DNA from: Candidatus Scatomonas merdigallinarum
Lineage (GTDB): Bacteria; Bacillota; Clostridia; Lachnospirales; Lachnospiraceae
DNA length: 64,000 nt
Direction of reading: 5' to 3'
Assembly: GCA_018716305.1 (NCBI GenBank)
Contig: DVKB01000024.1
Coordinates: forward strand, 54,191 to 118,190
Within the stretch, counting starts at the first letter, position 1. Each line of letters starts with the position of its first letter. Made by a program: the position numbers and the translations under genes. Below, in pieces: positions 55,561 through 64,000 of this stretch. The notes under the pieces were generated by a model. That model was not told the DNA's origin. It saw nothing but the letters and a program-made list of their open reading frames with translations, and did not search any database.

Positions 55561-58500
55561 ATGCTGCAGATCAAAAATATCTGTAAGGAATACCGCACCG
55601 GGAATCTGGTGCAGAAGGCGCTGGATCATGTGAGCCTGAATCTTCGGGACAGCGAGTTTGTGGCAATCCTCGGCCCCAGCGGTTCGGGAAAGACTACACT
55701 GCTCAATGTCATCGGCGGACTGGACAGCTACGACAGCGGCGATCTGATCATTAACGGAGTGTCTACAAAAAAATATAGATCCAGGGACTGGGACGCTTAC
55801 CGGAATCATACCATCGGATTTGTGTTTCAGAGTTATAATCTGATCCCACATCAGACAATTCTGGCCAATGTGGAATTGACCCTGACCATCTCCGGCATCA
55901 GCAAGGCAGAGAGGAGAAAGCGGTCCGTGGAGGCCCTGGCGAGGGTGGGTCTGGCGGATCAGCTCCACAAAAAGCCCAGCCAGCTTTCCGGCGGACAGAT
56001 GCAGCGGGTAGCCATTGCCAGAGCTCTGGTCAATAACCCGGATATTCTCCTGGCGGATGAGCCTACCGGGGCGCTGGACAGCGAGACCAGCGTGCAGGTT
56101 ATGGAACTTCTCCGGGAAGTGGCAAGGGACCGGCTGGTGGTTATGGTGACCCACAATCCGGAACTGGCGGAGGAATACGCCACCAGGATCGTCCGTCTCC
56201 GGGACGGAAAGATCCAGTCCGACAGCCGCCCGTTTCAGCCTGAGACCGGGCAGGAGGCTCCGCCGGTTCACAAAAAGATGGGAAAGGCTTCCATGTCCTT
56301 TCTGACAGCCCTTTCTCTGAGCTTCAACAATCTGAGAACCAAAAAAGCCAGGACCCTGCTGACCTCTTTTGCAGGTTCCATCGGTATCATCGGCATCGCG
56401 TTGATTCTGGCTGTGTCTACCGGCGCCAACGCCTATATCGATGGTCTGGAGGAGGAAACCCTGGCGGAATATCCGGTGCAGATCCAGAGCACGGGCCTGG
56501 ACTTTGCCTCGATGATGAATATAGGCGCCGGGGGAGGCGGAGAGAAAGCGGCGGGAGATCAGGAGGTAGGAGTATTTGAAATCCTCAAAAATCTGGTTTC
56601 TTCTACCAATTCCAATGATCTGGCATCTTTAAAGAAGTATCTGGACAGCGGAAACAGCGGCATCCGTGACTGCACCAGCGCCATCGAGTATACCTACAGC
56701 GCGGCGCCCCACATTTACAGGGAGAGCGGCGGCAGTATCCGCCAGGTTCATCCGGATGTGTCCTTTCAGGAACTGGGACTGGGTTCCGGCAGCAGTTCCA
56801 ACAGCCTCATGTCCACGATGATGAGCACGGATGTGTTCTATCAGATGCCGGAGGAAGCCTCCCTGTATGAAGAGCAGTATGAGGTGAAGGCGGGACGCTG
56901 GCCGGAAAATTATCAGGAATGTGTGGTGGTGCTGACGGAGGACGGCAGCATCAGCGATTTTATGCTCTACACCCTGGGACTGCGGGACGCCCTGGAGCTG
57001 GATGAAATGATCCAGGAATTCATAGATGAAAAACCGGTGGAGACACCGGAGGACTATGGAACCTATTCCTATGAGGACGTGCTGGGAACTTCTTTTAAAC
57101 TGGTAAATCCGGCAGACTGCTACCAGTACGACAGCCAGTATCAGGTATGGGTCGACAAATCTCAGGATGCCGATTATATGAAAGGGCTGGTGCGGCAAGG
57201 GGAAGACATTTCCGTAGTGGGTGTGGTTCAGCCGGCAAAGGACGCCAATGGGTTTGTGCTGACTTCCGGGATCGCTTATCCCGCTTCCCTTACCGCCCAT
57301 GTGGCGGAGAAAGCGGCGGAAAGCCGGATCGTACAGGATCAGCTGGCACGGCCGGATGTGGATGTGCTTACCGGGGACGCCTTCGGCGAAGAGAAGACGG
57401 ATACAGAATTTGACATGGATTCTCTGCTTACCGTGGACACAGAAGCTCTGGAAGAACTTTTTCAGGTAGACCAGGATGCTCTAGCGGAAGAACTGGCCGG
57501 CTCCCTGGATCTTTCCGGCACCTTCAGCCAGGCGGGAGAGTCCCTGGATCTTTCCGGTCTGGTGGATCTGGGCGCTGTGCAGGTGGAGGTTCCCGGCATG
57601 CCGTCTCTCAGCCTGAGCGGTCTTATGGAAAATCTTGAGATCCGGATTTCAGAAGATTCCCTGAGGCAGCTGGCGCAGGGTCTGCTGGATGGGTACGGCG
57701 AATATGCCGCGGAGCATCCGGAAGCGGACTATTCCGGTCTGGGTGAAAATCTGCTGGAATATCTCCGTACAGAAGAGGCGGGAGATATTCTGTCCCGGCA
57801 TATCCAGGCCATCATTGACAGCAACGGGGATTACCGGGTTACCAAAGAAGAGCTGCAGGATCTTTTTGGCCGGGTTCTGGCCGGATACGGAGAATATGCG
57901 GCGGCCAATGGCTGGACGGACCCGGACCGGCTGGAAGAATACCTGCTGGAATATCTCCGGACGGAGGAAGCCGGAGAGATCCTGGATCAGTGGTCCTCGG
58001 AAGTATTTCCGGAAGGAGAAATCACCGTTCCCCCGGAGCAGCTGGAAGCCCTGGCGGCAGATCTGTACGGGGGCTATCGAGAATATGCCAGTTCCAATGG
58101 GCTGCCGGATGTAAGCCGCATGGGAGAATATTTCGCTGATTATCTCGGTACTCCAAAGGCCCGGGAACTTCTGGCCCGGGGCATGGCGTCCATGGTGGAT
58201 ACGCAGGCCTTGGAACAGCAGATCGCCGGTTCGCTGGAGACTTATATGGGCCAGACTATGAGCGCTTACGGGGAAGCCCTGGGAGAAAATCTGGAGAGCG
58301 GGATCCGCTCTGCCCTGGGCCAGATGATGGATCAGATGGCCTCGGGAATGGAAGAGGCCATGGCCGGGGCGTTCAGCCGCCTGGGAGAAGAACTGGAAGC
58401 GGCTATGAGTATTGATGGAGAAGTCTTTGCGGACGCTTTCCATTTTAATATGAACGGGGAGGAACTGGAGGCGCTGATGATGTCCATGGGTTCCGCGGAA

Positions 58501-59130
58501 AACGCCACTTATGAAGGCAACCTGGCGAAATTCGGGTACGCGGATTTTGAAGATCCCAGCGGCATCGACATCTATCCTCTGGATTTTGAGAGCAAAGAAA
58601 AAATTACCGGCATTCTGGACGATTACAACAGCCGCATGGAGGCGGAGGGCAGAGAGGATCAGGTAATCTCTTACACTGATATGGTGGGATCGCTTATGTC
58701 CTCTGTCACCGAGATCATCAATATCATCAGCTATGTACTCATTGCCTTTGTGGGCATTTCTCTGGTGGTATCCTCCATTATGATCGGGGTTATCACCTAC
58801 ATCAGCGTTCTGGAGCGGCGCAAGGAGATCGGTATCCTCCGGGCGATCGGAGCTTCCCGGCGGAATGTGTCTCAGGTATTCAACGCGGAGACCTTCATCA
58901 TCGGAGCCTGCGCCGGGCTTCTGGGCATCGGCGTGACCCTGCTGCTGCTGATCCCGGGCAACGCGGCCATTCACTATTTTGCCAAAACCGATGAGATCAG
59001 CGGAAGCCTGCCTCCTGTGGGAGCGGCGGTACTGGTGATTCTCAGCATTGTCCTTACCCTGATCAGCGGTCTGCTGCCTGCCAGAAAAGCCGCCAAGAGC
59101 GATCCGGTGACAGCTTTGCGGGTGGAATAA
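55561..59130 (+). CDS. MacB/FtsX-type ABC protein with long repetitive extracellular domain
   Basis: A 1189-residue fusion. Residues ~1-220 are an ATPase ([63 protein letters not shown]). Residues ~255-295 form the first membrane helix ([19 protein letters not shown]). A ~750-residue extracellular region follows. Three FtsX helices are near the C-terminus ([62 protein letters not shown]). The extracellular part includes three ~75-residue repeats (~700-880). MacB-like proteins are mechanotransmitters for export or cell-wall processes; this insert is far longer than the usual ~200 residues. AAAGGAGA at 55544-55551 precedes the start. Confidence 0.9.
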   Translation: MLQIKNICKEYRTGNLVQKALDHVSLNLRDSEFVAILGPSGSGKTTLLNVIGGLDSYDSGDLIINGVSTKKYRSRDWDAYRNHTIGFVFQSYNLIPHQTILANVELTLTISGISKAERRKRSVEALARVGLADQLHKKPSQLSGGQMQRVAIARALVNNPDILLADEPTGALDSETSVQVMELLREVARDRLVVMVTHNPELAEEYATRIVRLRDGKIQSDSRPFQPETGQEAPPVHKKMGKASMSFLTALSLSFNNLRTKKARTLLTSFAGSIGIIGIALILAVSTGANAYIDGLEEETLAEYPVQIQSTGLDFASMMNIGAGGGGEKAAGDQEVGVFEILKNLVSSTNSNDLASLKKYLDSGNSGIRDCTSAIEYTYSAAPHIYRESGGSIRQVHPDVSFQELGLGSGSSSNSLMSTMMSTDVFYQMPEEASLYEEQYEVKAGRWPENYQECVVVLTEDGSISDFMLYTLGLRDALELDEMIQEFIDEKPVETPEDYGTYSYEDVLGTSFKLVNPADCYQYDSQYQVWVDKSQDADYMKGLVRQGEDISVVGVVQPAKDANGFVLTSGIAYPASLTAHVAEKAAESRIVQDQLARPDVDVLTGDAFGEEKTDTEFDMDSLLTVDTEALEELFQVDQDALAEELAGSLDLSGTFSQAGESLDLSGLVDLGAVQVEVPGMPSLSLSGLMENLEIRISEDSLRQLAQGLLDGYGEYAAEHPEADYSGLGENLLEYLRTEEAGDILSRHIQAIIDSNGDYRVTKEELQDLFGRVLAGYGEYAAANGWTDPDRLEEYLLEYLRTEEAGEILDQWSSEVFPEGEITVPPEQLEALAADLYGGYREYASSNGLPDVSRMGEYFADYLGTPKARELLARGMASMVDTQALEQQIAGSLETYMGQTMSAYGEALGENLESGIRSALGQMMDQMASGMEEAMAGAFSRLGEELEAAMSIDGEVFADAFHFNMNGEELEALMMSMGSAENATYEGNLAKFGYADFEDPSGIDIYPLDFESKEKITGILDDYNSRMEAEGREDQVISYTDMVGSLMSSVTEIINIISYVLIAFVGISLVVSSIMIGVITYISVLERRKEIGILRAIGASRRNVSQVFNAETFIIGACAGLLGIGVTLLLLIPGNAAIHYFAKTDEISGSLPPVGAAVLVILSIVLTLISGLLPARKAAKSDPVTALRVE

Positions 59131-59138
59131 AAAAACAG

Positions 59139-59167
59139 TTGACGGAATGAAATTTTAATGCTATAAT
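59139..59167 (+). promoter_or_regulatory. tRNA-Leu promoter
   Basis: TTGACG (59139-59144), exactly 17 bases, TATAAT (59162-59167), 40 bases before the tRNA. Confidence 0.88.
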
Positions 59168-59207
59168 CATCTCTGTTGTTCGGGATATTTCCCGGGCGGA
59201 AGAAAAT

Positions 59208-59291
59208 GCGGAAGTGTCGGAACTGGCAGACGAGCAAGACTAAGGATCTTGTGGCAGCAATGTCGTGTGGGTTCAAGTCCCATCTTCCGCA
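59208..59291 (+). tRNA. tRNA-Leu (anticodon AAG)
   Basis: An 84-base class II tRNA: acceptor GCGGAAG with CTTCCGC plus discriminator A, anticodon stem-loop CAAGA-CTAAGGA-TCTTG (anticodon AAG), a long variable arm (TGGCAGCAATGTCG region) and T-arm GGGTTCAAGTCCC. CCA is not encoded. Confidence 0.95.
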
Positions 59292-59303
59292 GGTGAGTGT
59301 TTT

Positions 59304-59345
59304 GCCTGTAAGCATGCTGTTTATGCGTGTTTACAGGCTTTTTCT
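59304..59345 (+). terminator. Terminator after tRNA-Leu
   Basis: GCCTGTAA (59304-59311) pairs with TTACAGGC (59331-59338), with an inner GCAT/ATGC pairing, followed by a T-rich run. Confidence 0.8.
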
Positions 59346-59412
59346 ATCTCATCCACAAAACACCGAAAAGCAGCCATTTTTTCGCAGAAAATGAGCGGAT
59401 TTGAGGTGTTTT

Positions 59413-59557
59413 TAGGATTGCGGGAGCACGAAGTGCGGAGCAATCCGTGTCTCATGCCCATTTGTCGGGCTACTCATATTATTTATGATGTTGGGGTCAA
59501 AAGCCCCCAACTATGATGCCTGCGGATTGTTCCGTGCTGCGCACTCCCGCAATCCTA
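59413..59557. mobile_element. 145-bp MITE-like element with 35-bp imperfect inverted ends
   Basis: The left end (59413-59447) starts TAGGATTGCGGGAG, and the right end (59523-59557) finishes CTCCCGCAATCCTA. The two 35-base ends are imperfect reverse complements, beginning and ending with TA. The interior contains GTGTCTCATGCCCATTTGTC and the 30-bp palindrome at 59485-59514. There is no coding frame. Partial relatives lie at 45150, 55481 and 26800. No transposase is in the window, and a target duplication beyond TA is not evident. Confidence 0.7.
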
Positions 59558-59564
59558 CCCAATA

Positions 59565-60998
59565 TTATACATTGATCTCCGCCGTCAGGCCCAGATCTTC
59601 TTTGTTGGCATCCAGGATTGGCTGAATGACTTCCGCCAGGAATTCTTCCACCTGCTCTTTGGCTCTTCCCGTATAGCGGGCCGGATCCATGGACTTCTTC
59701 AGGTCATCCAGGCTCAGATTGAACGCCGGATCCGCTGCGATCAGCTCCAGAAGGTTATTGTCCTGTCCTTCCACTTTGACATGGCGTCCCGCTTCCATGG
59801 ACAGTTCACGGATTCTCTCATGCAGCTCCTGTCTGTCTCCGCCTGCCTTTACGGCATCCATCATGATGTTTTCTGTGGCCATAAACGGCAGCTCGGCCAT
59901 CATATGCTTGTAGATCACCTTGGGATATACCACCAGACCATCCACCACGTTCAAATACAGATCCAGAATACCGTCGATGGCCAGAAATGCTTCCGGCACG
60001 CTGATTCTCTTGTTTGCCGAATCATCCAGCGTACGCTCGAACCACTGGGTGGAAGCGGTCATCATCGGGTTCATGGCATCTGCCATGACATAATTGGCCA
60101 GAGAGGCGATACGCTCACTTCTCATGGGGTTTCTCTTATACGCCATGGCGGAGGAACCGATCTGGTTCTTTTCAAACGGCTCTTCCACTTCTTTTAAATG
60201 CTGCAGAAGACGGATATCATTGGAAAACTTGTGGGCGCTCTGAGCAATGCCGGCCAGCACATTCAGCACACGGCTGTCCACCTTTCTGGAATAGGTCTGC
60301 CCGGAAACCGGATAGCATCCCTCAAATCCCATCTTCTTGGCGATCATCGGATCGATCTTCTTGATGGTTTCATGATCCCCATTGAACAGCTCCAGGAAAG
60401 ACGCCTGTGTTCCTGTGGTACCCTTGGACCCCAAAAGGCGCATGGTGGAAAGCACATGATCCAAATCATCCAAATCCAGGGTCAGATCCATCAGCCATAA
60501 TGCGGCGCGCTTGCCCACTGTCGTCGGCTGCGCCGGCTGGAAATGGGTAAATGCCAATGTGGGCTGCGCTTTATACTGATCCGCAAATTTTGACAGCTCG
60601 TTGATTACATTGATTAACTTCTTTCTCACCAGACGAAGGGCTTCTGTCATGATGATAATATCCGTATTATCTCCCACATAACAGCTGGTCGCACCCAGAT
60701 GGATGATTCCCTTTGCCTTCGGACACTGTACGCCATATGCATAAACATGGGACATCACATCATGACGCACCAGTTTTTCTCTTTCCTTTGCCACCTCATA
60801 ATTGATGTCATCTTTATGAGCCTTCAGCTCTTCAATCTGCTCGTCTGTGATATTTAATCCCAGTTCTTTTTCCGTCTCTGCGAGAGCGATCCAAAGTCTC
60901 CTCCATGTGCGGAACTTCTTGTCCTGGGAAAAAATATACTGCATTTCCTTGCTTGCATACCGCTCTGACAGCGGGCTTGAATAACGATCTGTCGCCAT
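59565..60998 (-). CDS. purB: Adenylosuccinate lyase
   Basis: A 477-residue enzyme of the fumarase/aspartase superfamily that removes fumarate from SAICAR and adenylosuccinate in purine synthesis. Motifs: RHDVMSHVYAYG, GIIHLGATSCYVGDN, LAFTHFQPAQPTTVGKR and the signature GSSAMAYKRNP. Length is in the usual 430-480 range. AGGAGG just upstream of ATG 60998 on the minus strand supports the start. It has its own promoter at 61032-61060. The 145-bp repeat element begins only 8 bases beyond its stop. Confidence 0.97.
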   Translation of the reverse strand: MATDRYSSPLSERYASKEMQYIFSQDKKFRTWRRLWIALAETEKELGLNITDEQIEELKAHKDDINYEVAKEREKLVRHDVMSHVYAYGVQCPKAKGIIHLGATSCYVGDNTDIIIMTEALRLVRKKLINVINELSKFADQYKAQPTLAFTHFQPAQPTTVGKRAALWLMDLTLDLDDLDHVLSTMRLLGSKGTTGTQASFLELFNGDHETIKKIDPMIAKKMGFEGCYPVSGQTYSRKVDSRVLNVLAGIAQSAHKFSNDIRLLQHLKEVEEPFEKNQIGSSAMAYKRNPMRSERIASLANYVMADAMNPMMTASTQWFERTLDDSANKRISVPEAFLAIDGILDLYLNVVDGLVVYPKVIYKHMMAELPFMATENIMMDAVKAGGDRQELHERIRELSMEAGRHVKVEGQDNNLLELIAADPAFNLSLDDLKKSMDPARYTGRAKEQVEEFLAEVIQPILDANKEDLGLTAEINV

Positions 60999-61031
60999 AA
61001 CATCCTCCTAAATTCTTGTGTATTATGTTTG

Positions 61032-61060
61032 AGTATAGCGCAAACCGGGCGTTCCGTCAA
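61032..61060 (-). promoter_or_regulatory. purB promoter
   Basis: On the minus strand, TTGACG (complement of 61055-61060), 17 bases, TATACT (complement of 61032-61037). The -35 overlaps the last codons of the upstream MATE gene. Confidence 0.8.
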
Positions 61061-62427
61061 TCCAAAAGGTGCTGGCTTTCCCCTTCTTTTGGGAATCTCC
61101 GTTCTGTCCGAAAGTAGCAGATCACCAGCAGCGCTGTGGCGCCTGCCCAGGCCAGCACCTCCGCCATGTAGATCCCGTATTCCCCGATGACATGGGGGAG
61201 AAGCAGGGCGCTTCCGATGCGCATCACCAGCTCCGCGATCCCCGATACCATGGGGATACCGGTATTTCCCATGCCCTGGAGGGCGGAGCGGAAGATGTAG
61301 AGCAGATACAGGATGAACAAGAAGACGGACATGGTAAATAAAAAGTGATAGGCATACGTCATCACTGCGTCGGCATCCGCATTTCCTGCATCCACAAACA
61401 GGGAAATGAAAAACCGTCCAAACACGATCATGACCGCGGAGGTCACCAGCGCAGTCAGGACTGCCATCTTGGCCCCGGCGCGGACTCCCATTTTGATTCT
61501 CTGATAGTTTCTGGCTCCCAGATTCTGACCTGTATAGGTGGACACGGCATGGCCGAAGGAGATGGCTGCCAGTTCCAGCAGACCGTACAATTTATTCGTC
61601 GCGGTAAATCCGGCCACAAAAATGACGCCGAAGGTGTTGACGATGGACTGCAGAATCATGCCGCCCACGGCGATGACCGTACTCTGGAAGGCCAGAGGAC
61701 CGGACAGGGTCAGCAGACGGGTCAGTATCGTTTTATCCGGTTTCCAATGAACCCGCTTTAACCGCATGACCTCCATCCCGGACAGGCGGATCAGACAGTA
61801 TACTGCGGAGAAAAACTGTCCGATTACCGTGGCTGACGCCGCTCCTGCGATTCCCCAGCCGAATCCCGCCACAAATAACAAATCCAGTCCCACATTGATG
61901 GCCGCCGCTATGACCATGGCCACCAAAGGCGTGGTACTGTCTCCGATGGCGCGCAGAATGGCAGCCAGCACATTGTAGCTTAGCACCACGCAGATTCCGC
62001 TGAAGCAAATCCGGACATAGGTCATGGAACCCTCCATGATGCTCGGATCCGTCCCCATTAAATGAAGGACCGGACCGGCTGCGATCTGAAATATGGCTGT
62101 CAAAATCACCGCGGCAGCCAGCGTCAAAAGAAACGACATGGCCACTGCCTTTTTCAGCCGAAATTCATCCTTCGCCCCAAAAAACTGGGCGATCAGAATA
62201 GAAAATCCCTGGGCCAGGCCGGTACAGATCCCCAGGCTCAGCCAGTTAAACCAATCCGCCGCCCCAAGGGCAGCCAGGCCATCCACCCCGACCACCTGGC
62301 CGACCACCGCCGTATCCACAATCGTATACGTCTGCTGGAAAATACTCCCCAGCATCAGGGGCAGGGCAAACTGTAAAATCAGTTTTCCCGGTTTCCCCTC
62401 TGTCATTCGTATTAATCTGCTTTTCAT
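61057..62427 (-). CDS. MATE family efflux transporter
   Basis: A 456-residue multidrug/toxin exporter with ~12 hydrophobic helices and the internal duplication of the MATE fold. Typical parts are LILQFALPLMLGSIFQQTYTIVDTAVVGQ, GLAQGFSILIAQFFGAKDEFRLKKAV and YTGQNLGARNYQRIKMGVR (second-half counterpart). It uses a Na+ or H+ gradient; the substrate is unknown. ATG 62427 follows AGAGGACACTG; the open frame continues to 62493 without a better site. No neighbouring regulator is seen. Confidence 0.93.
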   Translation of the reverse strand: MKSRLIRMTEGKPGKLILQFALPLMLGSIFQQTYTIVDTAVVGQVVGVDGLAALGAADWFNWLSLGICTGLAQGFSILIAQFFGAKDEFRLKKAVAMSFLLTLAAAVILTAIFQIAAGPVLHLMGTDPSIMEGSMTYVRICFSGICVVLSYNVLAAILRAIGDSTTPLVAMVIAAAINVGLDLLFVAGFGWGIAGAASATVIGQFFSAVYCLIRLSGMEVMRLKRVHWKPDKTILTRLLTLSGPLAFQSTVIAVGGMILQSIVNTFGVIFVAGFTATNKLYGLLELAAISFGHAVSTYTGQNLGARNYQRIKMGVRAGAKMAVLTALVTSAVMIVFGRFFISLFVDAGNADADAVMTYAYHFLFTMSVFLFILYLLYIFRSALQGMGNTGIPMVSGIAELVMRIGSALLLPHVIGEYGIYMAEVLAWAGATALLVICYFRTERRFPKEGESQHLLD

Positions 62428-62584
62428 CAGTGTCCTCTCTTCATTAGTTATATTAGGTAATTTCGAGACATTCAAAGCTTCATAAGCTCTCACATGTTAA
62501 GCGTTACCATCCTCATCACTCCTCGCCAATTCTTATATTTCCGTAAACATTCACCGGCCTGCGGGGTTTCACTTTGAACCCTCT

Positions 62585-64000
62585 TTACGTCACCTTCACC
62601 CCTCGTCTGAGGGAAAAGGAATAAATCCACGCTTCTCCCACTTCTTTTCCTGTGATCATCCGCAGCGCCCTCTCGTATTGGAATATCTGAACGCCGTAGC
62701 GGTTCAGCAAAACAGCCTCGTTTCCCTCTTCCACCCGGTCCGTCTTGTAATCCACCAGAATCAGTTTCCCATTTTCTTCAAACCAGGCATCGATCACGCC
62801 CTGAATCATCAAAATCTCATCCTCCGGCGCCTTGATATCCGGATACAACTGCGACGGGGAAACGCCCAGAAGGAACTGCTGCTCCCTCTTTAGGGTTCCA
62901 TGGACCGCCGCTTTTACCATGCGTCTCCCCAGAGCCGACAGATAAAATCCGCTTAAATCCGGTGTCCAAACCGCCTTTCTCTCCCGTTCCGTCAGACGCC
63001 CCTCAGCCTCCATCCGGTCCAGCATGGAAACCAGCCAGCCCTCCAGGATATCCCTGGCCCGCCTTGTCTCCAGACCGTCCTCCATGCATCCTGTGGCATA
63101 CAGCGCCTTCAGATCCAGCCATTCCATAATTCTATGATAAACGGTTCCCCGTCTGGCCCCGGCCACCTCTTCCTCTTCCATAAGGAATTTCGGCACCGTT
63201 TTCTCTTCCTCCGGCCTATCTCCCAGTCCCTCTTTTTCATCCAGGCGTCCGCCGTCCTCCACCAGGGATGCCGCCTCTTCTTCCAAAAGGTGCTGCCTTT
63301 TTAAATCCGATACAGAGACGGTGGCATATACCTGTTCCAGATCGTTATAATGATAGGGATACGAAAAACAGGCGTCGATCCATTCGGCCTCTTTTTCATT
63401 TTCCGTTGTCTCCATATCAATCTCAGCCAGAAACCGCTTGTCCGCCGTCTTCTTGGCCTCCCTGGATACCGTTTCCATGAAGACATCTTCTATCCCCATA
63501 AGTTCCGTCCGCAGCTGCGCCGGATCATGGTAGAGAACGGACGAAACGGGCACCGGTTTTTCTATGGCCGCGTAGATGGGAGCGGCCGCCCGATGCTTCA
63601 TAGACGCCGGTACGATCCAGTCCAGATAGCAGTCAGCGCCGATCAGTGCATCGTATCCCAGTCTCCGATCCCCCGGATCGATTCCATCGGCCAGCTTGCC
63701 CAGATACTCCCTCATTTTCTTTTTGGCGCCTGTCAGAATCAGTTTTTCTCTGGCTCTCGTCATGGCAACGTAGAGCACGCGCAATTCTTCTCCCAGATTC
63801 TCCAGCAGCAGTTTATTCTGAAAGACCTTTTTCATCAGCGTCACCGACCGCACCCGAAGAGCGGGATTCACCGCATCCACGCCGATGCCGAAGTCAGGAT
63901 GAAAGACCACCCGGCTCCTGGTATCCTGCTTATTGAACATCTTGGCGGTACCGCTTAAAAAGACAATGGGAAATTCCAGGCCCTTGCTCTTATGGATGCT
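62585..64000 (-). CDS. addA: ATP-dependent helicase/nuclease subunit A, C-terminal part (cut by window end)
   Basis: The last ~471 residues of AddA, the helicase-nuclease subunit of the AddAB double-strand-break repair enzyme. The frame is open to the window edge, where SIHKSKGLEFPIVFLSG (motif V region) is read. Motif VI EELRVLYVAMTRAREKLIL follows, and the RecB-family nuclease domain ends the protein with GTVYHRIMEWL and the catalytic GVIDAWFEE and LILVDYKTDRV. addB, if adjacent, would lie outside the window. The 157 bases between its stop and the MATE start hold no feature I can support. Confidence 0.93.
   Translation of the reverse strand, partial: SIHKSKGLEFPIVFLSGTAKMFNKQDTRSRVVFHPDFGIGVDAVNPALRVRSVTLMKKVFQNKLLLENLGEELRVLYVAMTRAREKLILTGAKKKMREYLGKLADGIDPGDRRLGYDALIGADCYLDWIVPASMKHRAAAPIYAAIEKPVPVSSVLYHDPAQLRTELMGIEDVFMETVSREAKKTADKRFLAEIDMETTENEKEAEWIDACFSYPYHYNDLEQVYATVSVSDLKRQHLLEEEAASLVEDGGRLDEKEGLGDRPEEEKTVPKFLMEEEEVAGARRGTVYHRIMEWLDLKALYATGCMEDGLETRRARDILEGWLVSMLDRMEAEGRLTERERKAVWTPDLSGFYLSALGRRMVKAAVHGTLKREQQFLLGVSPSQLYPDIKAPEDEILMIQGVIDAWFEENGKLILVDYKTDRVEEGNEAVLLNRYGVQIFQYERALRMITGKEVGEAWIYSFSLRRGVKVT

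Overview
ORGANISM AND STYLE. The window looks like a chromosomal segment of a Gram-positive, low-to-mid GC anaerobe of the Clostridia, most likely Lachnospiraceae (a Blautia-like acetogen is my best guess). The reasons are strong AGGAGG-type ribosome sites, SigA-type promoters, U-tailed hairpin terminators, a leucine T-box leader, a GlgC/GlgD pair, an msmX-type shared sugar ATPase, a stand-alone TrpB2, and the acetogen-type set rnfC2-metV-metF. Species identity cannot be settled from sequence reading alone. LAYOUT. 1-2191: end of pheT, a histidine phosphatase and queA. 2232-13678: a ten-gene co-directional operon that I consider the most novel part of the window. It encodes a large uncharacterised protein, an Hsp70-like ATPase, a long coiled coil, a zinc-ribbon protein, a helical protein, two small proteins with ESCRT-III/CHMP-like layout, a Vps4-like AAA+ ATPase with an MIT-like N-terminus, a degenerate AAA partner, and a pseudokinase C-lobe joined to DUF285-type repeats. 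13830-17400: methylene-THF reductase module (rnfC2, metV, metF) closed by a 20-bp-stem bidirectional terminator. 17441-22864: an AraC regulator, a candidate 25-residue peptide, a PepSY lipoprotein, azlCD divergent from a TetR gene with visible operators, an Fe-S aldo/keto reductase and a flavodoxin-like protein. 23003-26787: glgC-glgD, a two-TM protein and a CdaR-type regulator. 26839-38669: an alpha-galactoside locus (msmX, two GH36 alpha-galactosidases, an AraC regulator, a binding protein with two permeases, and a GH13 sucrose-acting enzyme). 38705-40297: decayed ibrA/ibrB genes. 40267-46204: a membrane protein, a PurF paralogue lacking its catalytic cysteine, tRNA-Pro, trpB2, a heptad-repeat coiled-coil protein and a sigma-like protein with a membrane anchor. 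46264-53325: a heterodimeric ABC exporter, a frameshifted lipoprotein gene and an ABC-2 type transporter. 53331-55406: T-box(Leu) plus leuA. 55561-64000: a MacB-like ABC protein with a repetitive extracellular domain, tRNA-Leu, a mobile-looking repeat with 35-bp inverted ends, purB, a MATE transporter and the end of addA. HOW THE PARTS WORK TOGETHER. The operon at 2.3-13.7 kb reads as a membrane- or filament-remodelling machine: CHMP-like subunits would be bound by the MIT-like domain of the Vps4-like ATPase and disassembled, with an Hsp70-like ATPase and scaffold or sensor proteins as accessory parts. The sugar locus imports raffinose-family oligosaccharides, trims galactose with GH36 enzymes, and handles sucrose with the GH13 enzyme; surplus glucose could go to glycogen through GlgCD. 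The MetF module places the organism among bacteria running the methyl branch of the Wood-Ljungdahl pathway. REPEATS AND DAMAGE. Several dispersed non-coding repeats (42523, 44409, 45150, 55481, 59413, 26800) and at least two damaged loci (ibrAB and the lipoprotein at 49843) are present. Some of the lesions fall in A-runs and could be sequence errors.
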